Both the position numbers and the translations under genes were made by a program. Below, one piece after another: positions 61,713-64,000 of a stretch of DNA of 64,000 nucleotides. The stretch spans positions 305,993-369,992 of the forward strand of contig NZ_JALLIY010000006.1 of assembly GCF_023242315.1 (NCBI RefSeq). The letters are read 5' to 3'. Each line of letters starts with the position of its first letter. Within the stretch, counting starts at the first letter, position 1. The stretch is from Pseudomonas sp. MWU13-2105 (lineage in GTDB: Bacteria > Pseudomonadota > Gammaproteobacteria > Pseudomonadales > Pseudomonadaceae). The notes under the pieces are model-generated. The model was not told where the DNA came from. It did no database searches and worked only from the letters and a program-made list of their open reading frames with translations.

Positions 61713-62528
61713 TCAGCGCGCCGCGCCCAGCCGGCCCTTCTCGTCGGAAAAGACAATCTCGACCCGACGGTTCTGCGCCCGCCCGCGCTCGCTGGCATTC
61801 ACGTCCACCGGGTACTGGTCGCCATAACCCTCGACCTGGATACGCTTCTCGTCGATCCCCAGGTCAACCAGCATATCGGCCACCGACTGCGCGCGCTCAC
61901 GGGACAGCTTCAGGTTACCGTCGCTATCACCGGTGCTGTCGGTATAGCCCTCGATGCGCACCACGCGCCGCGGATTGAGCTGGAGAAACTGCACCAGCTT
62001 GAGCACCGTGCGATTGGCCGAGTTCTTCAGCTCCGCCTCACCGGTGTCGAACAGTACATCGCCGAGGGTCATCACCAGGCCGCGATCTTTCTGGTTGCTG
62101 GTCAGGCTGGCGATCTGTTCCTCCACCCACTTGCCCTGCTGCTGCACGCTGAGCAATTTGCTTTCGCGCAACGCCAGTTGCAGGCGCTGACGCTCCAGCT
62201 CAAGCTTGGCCGCCCGCTCCTGGTTCAACGCAGTCTCGGTGTGCTCACGGGCGATATCGGCGTAGCGCTCGCTCAGATAGGCGTAATGCTCGACGTCACC
62301 GGCGCTGCCCAAATAACCGGACAGGCGCTCGGCACGGGCCAGCGACTCACCGGCGCGGATCACGTCCTTGGGCGCATAGCGCAACACATTGGTGTCTTCC
62401 TTGACCTTCTGAAAGCTCGCCGATGCCGCCTGCAAGGCCGCCTCGCTATCGTTCTGGCCGGCGCAACCGTACAAGCCGACACAGGCCAGCAACAACAGGC
62501 CGCCCGCCCTCGCGCTCGAATAGATCAT
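61713..62528 (-). CDS. OmpA-family peptidoglycan-associated lipoprotein
   Basis: 271 residues. The signal ends in a lipobox (VGLYGC, Cys near 22). A DUF4398-like helical region (about 25-140, predicted coiled coil with ALNQERAAKLELERQRLQLAL) follows, then an OmpA-like domain (about 155-265) with VVRIEGYTDSTGD, LSRERAQSVADML and GRAQNRRVEI, the peptidoglycan-binding signature. It likely tethers the outer membrane to the wall. The ATG overlaps the upstream gene's stop as ATGA. The longer open frame upstream was rejected since it has no start site there. Confidence 0.92.
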   Translation of the reverse strand: MIYSSARAGGLLLLACVGLYGCAGQNDSEAALQAASASFQKVKEDTNVLRYAPKDVIRAGESLARAERLSGYLGSAGDVEHYAYLSERYADIAREHTETALNQERAAKLELERQRLQLALRESKLLSVQQQGKWVEEQIASLTSNQKDRGLVMTLGDVLFDTGEAELKNSANRTVLKLVQFLQLNPRRVVRIEGYTDSTGDSDGNLKLSRERAQSVADMLVDLGIDEKRIQVEGYGDQYPVDVNASERGRAQNRRVEIVFSDEKGRLGAAR

Positions 62529-62881
62529 TGAGCCATCTCCAGTTGCTTGTGCAGGCGCGTGATACGGGTGTTGAGCAGGGTGACCTGCTCCTGGCTCTTC
62601 TCGGTCAGCACCCGCGCCTCGGCCAGGCGTGCATCCAGCTCGGCCTGCTCGGACTTGCGCCGGGCACCACGGTAAGCCTGTTCGGCCATATTGGCCTTGG
62701 CCCGGCGGAACTTGTCCTCGGCCTGTTTCAGCTCCGGGACAGCATTGGCATTGGCCCCGACGGCATGGGCCTGGGCGATGGCGCGCTCGGTCAGACGCAT
62801 CTGCTCGTTCGGCGCCGGGTCGGTGGCGCAGCCCGCCAGCGCCAGCACGGCCAGGGCCGCAAATAGAGGTCGAATACTCAC
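62525..62881 (-). CDS. DUF4398 lipoprotein
   Basis: 118 residues. The lipobox is LAGC (Cys 18), followed by an all-helical mature part with KQAEDKFRRAKANMAEQAYRGARRKSEQAELDARLAEARVL, like the helical region of the downstream OmpA-type protein (described by segment). The pair likely forms one cell-envelope complex. It overlaps the next gene by 4 bp and starts 9 bp after the solute-binding gene. Confidence 0.9.
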   Translation of the reverse strand: MSIRPLFAALAVLALAGCATDPAPNEQMRLTERAIAQAHAVGANANAVPELKQAEDKFRRAKANMAEQAYRGARRKSEQAELDARLAEARVLTEKSQEQVTLLNTRITRLHKQLEMAQ

Positions 62882-62890
62882 AAAAAATCC

Positions 62891-63712
62891 CTACGGTTTG
62901 GGGGCGCTGACCGGTTGCAATTGCGCCTTCCAACGCTCCAGATTGCGCTGCAGCGCGGCTTCGGTCAGGCCGGAGGCGGGCAATTCTGTCATCTTTTTCG
63001 CCAACTGTCCGCGCAACCAGGGGTCATTGCAGGCCGAGTTGTGGGAAACCGCGAGAAACAGTCCCGGCTGGTCGACCGGTTGCGGATAGGCCTTGAGGTC
63101 GTTGGCCATGCCCAGGGCCTGGGCCGTGACCATGCCGGCATAACGCCCGGCCAGCACATATTCGACCTCGCCCAGCAGCAGCTTGTGCAAGGCCGGGGTC
63201 AGGGCCGGCGTGCGCTGCAGGGTCAGGCGCGCCTTGCTGAAGTCGTTGAACGGCTGGGTCATCCGGGCCTTTTCCGAGACCGCCCCGGCGTGCCCGGACA
63301 GGTCCTCGGCGCTGTTGTAGAGCAGCGGCGAATCCTTGCGGGTCCAGACCAGGAAGTCGTTGTGCAGCAGTGCCGGGGGGATATAGTCCAGCGAATCCAG
63401 TTCGTCGAGGGTGATCGGCGCATCCACCAGCAGGTCCATGCGCCCGCTGCGCACCTCCTCCTGGGCCTCGGAGCGCTTGCCGCCGTAGAGCACCTCGACC
63501 TTGAGCCCCAACTCCCCCGCCACCTGGCGCAGCAGGTCGGCGCTGGCGCCGATCAGGTGCACCGGGTCCTGCGGATCGCGCCACAGGTACGGCGGCGCAT
63601 CCGGGCTGCCGGTGACGATCAGGCGCTCGCACTTGCCCAGCGCCTGGGCCGGCGGGGCCAATACGGGCAAGCCCAGCAGCAGTGACAGCGCAACGGCGCG
63701 AAGCCTGTCCAT
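62891..63712 (-). CDS. Secreted solute-binding protein, family 3 type
   Basis: 273 residues with a signal peptide (1-26, cleavage near AQA-L). The mature part is an SBP_bac_3 fold: SPDAPPYLWRDPQDPVHLIGASADLLRQVAGELGLKVEVLYGGKRSEAQEEVRSGRMDLLV shows the expected order (in segments near 36-97). There is no linked ABC permease, so it may act as a sensor or an envelope protein. It starts the unit with the DUF4398 and OmpA-type genes. The ATG at 63712 was chosen since the leader then starts with the signal peptide. Confidence 0.82.
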   Translation of the reverse strand: MDRLRAVALSLLLGLPVLAPPAQALGKCERLIVTGSPDAPPYLWRDPQDPVHLIGASADLLRQVAGELGLKVEVLYGGKRSEAQEEVRSGRMDLLVDAPITLDELDSLDYIPPALLHNDFLVWTRKDSPLLYNSAEDLSGHAGAVSEKARMTQPFNDFSKARLTLQRTPALTPALHKLLLGEVEYVLAGRYAGMVTAQALGMANDLKAYPQPVDQPGLFLAVSHNSACNDPWLRGQLAKKMTELPASGLTEAALQRNLERWKAQLQPVSAPKP

Positions 63713-63789
63713 GATCCGAATCTCCCTCTCAAAACTCATCCAGCGCCGAGACACGCCACGCTGATAACACCTGGCATCGCTCGACACTG

Positions 63790-63809
63790 GGAGCCAGCAA
63801 GCTGGCTCC
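63790..63809. repeat. Short REP-like palindrome
   Basis: GGAGCCAGC-AA-GCTGGCTCC, with flanking GGG and TACAAGGG as in Pseudomonas REP half units. It stands in the gap upstream of the solute-binding gene. Confidence 0.6.
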
Positions 63810-63845
63810 TACAAGGGATACGAAGCGTTCGATAAATAACTCGCC

Positions 63846-63878
63846 AAAAAAAACCCGGCCAAATAGCCGGGTTCTTTT
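63846..63878 (-). terminator. Rho-independent terminator of etfA
   Basis: AACCCGGC and GCCGGGTT form a stem around CAAATA, with eight A before and CTTTT after. It lies about 18 bp beyond the etfA stop on the minus strand. Confidence 0.85.
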
Positions 63879-63896
63879 ATAAGCCAAGCCGCTGGA

Positions 63897-64000
63897 TCAG
63901 ACCAGCTTCTCGAACTCAGGCACAGCCTCGAACAAGTCCGCCACCAGGCCGTAATCGGCGACCTGGAAGATCGGCGCCTCTTCGTCCTTGTTGATAGATC
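63897..64000 (-). CDS. etfA: Electron transfer flavoprotein alpha subunit, C-terminal part (cut by window edge)
   Basis: The last 33 codons read [20 protein letters not shown] and [12 protein letters not shown] before a [13 protein letters not shown]...[10 protein letters not shown] is the conserved C-terminus of EtfA, part of the FAD-binding domain. The protein passes electrons from acyl-CoA dehydrogenases to the quinone pool via EtfAB. The rest lies beyond the right edge. Confidence 0.9.
   Translation of the reverse strand, partial: SINKDEEAPIFQVADYGLVADLFEAVPEFEKLV

Noticed and set aside
1..64000. CRISPR array, rRNA operon or insertion sequence
   Set aside because: No regularly spaced repeats, rRNA sequence or transposase frame was found on either strand.

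Overview
The window looks like a chromosomal segment of a Pseudomonas, most likely of the P. fluorescens group. The evidence is: high GC with dense packing; an EF-P with arginine at position 32 next to the EF-P rhamnosyltransferase EarP; a DpkA-type imine reductase; a DUF1652 protein; Pseudomonas-style REP elements (GTGGGAGC...GCTCGCGA); and a helical-bimodular chemoreceptor. Species cannot be fixed from the sequence alone.

Layout. 1-3650: efp-earP, a GreA/GreB-like protein, small membrane proteins and a DUF883 ribosome-associated anchor. 3816-14387: two very large tandem paralogs of a dermonecrotic-toxin-like family, each ending in an HExxH region. The first is one 1731-residue protein. In the second, the last ~320 residues are a separate reading frame joined by an ATGA overlap. 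14381-24337: dpkA, three LysR regulators beside an SDR, an MFS exporter and a LysE/RhtB exporter, a HAD phosphatase and small conserved proteins. Candidate operators lie in the divergent gaps, including a perfect 31-bp palindrome. 24434-25760: an epoxide-hydrolase-like enzyme and a decayed MFS gene.

25986-45264: a multidomain hybrid sensor kinase and a REC-GGDEF diguanylate cyclase sit next to a complete Flp/Tad pilus locus. The Tad locus has two converging blocks: rcpA-tadD-DUF3613 on the plus strand, and two flp genes, prepilin peptidase, AAA+ ATPase, rcpC, tadG, two tadE-like genes and tadZ-A-B-C on the minus strand. An AraC regulator with a degenerate receiver domain is transcribed divergently from flp. 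I infer one surface-attachment module with phosphorelay and c-di-GMP input.

45325-48500: a chemoreceptor gene lies between two Bro-N antirepressor-like pieces, one of them abutting tRNA-Ser(GGA). This suggests remnants of a mobile element. 48751-58882: housekeeping genes (crotonase, PlsC, CorA, GATase), a cytochrome c preceded by a frameshifted small secreted-protein gene, the transglutaminase/alpha-E/ATP-grasp trio, RraB and a START-domain protein. 58926-64000: a YkgJ cysteine-cluster protein, a MocR regulator, an OmpA/DUF4398 lipoprotein pair with a solute-binding protein, and the 3' end of etfA. No rRNA, IS element or CRISPR array was seen.
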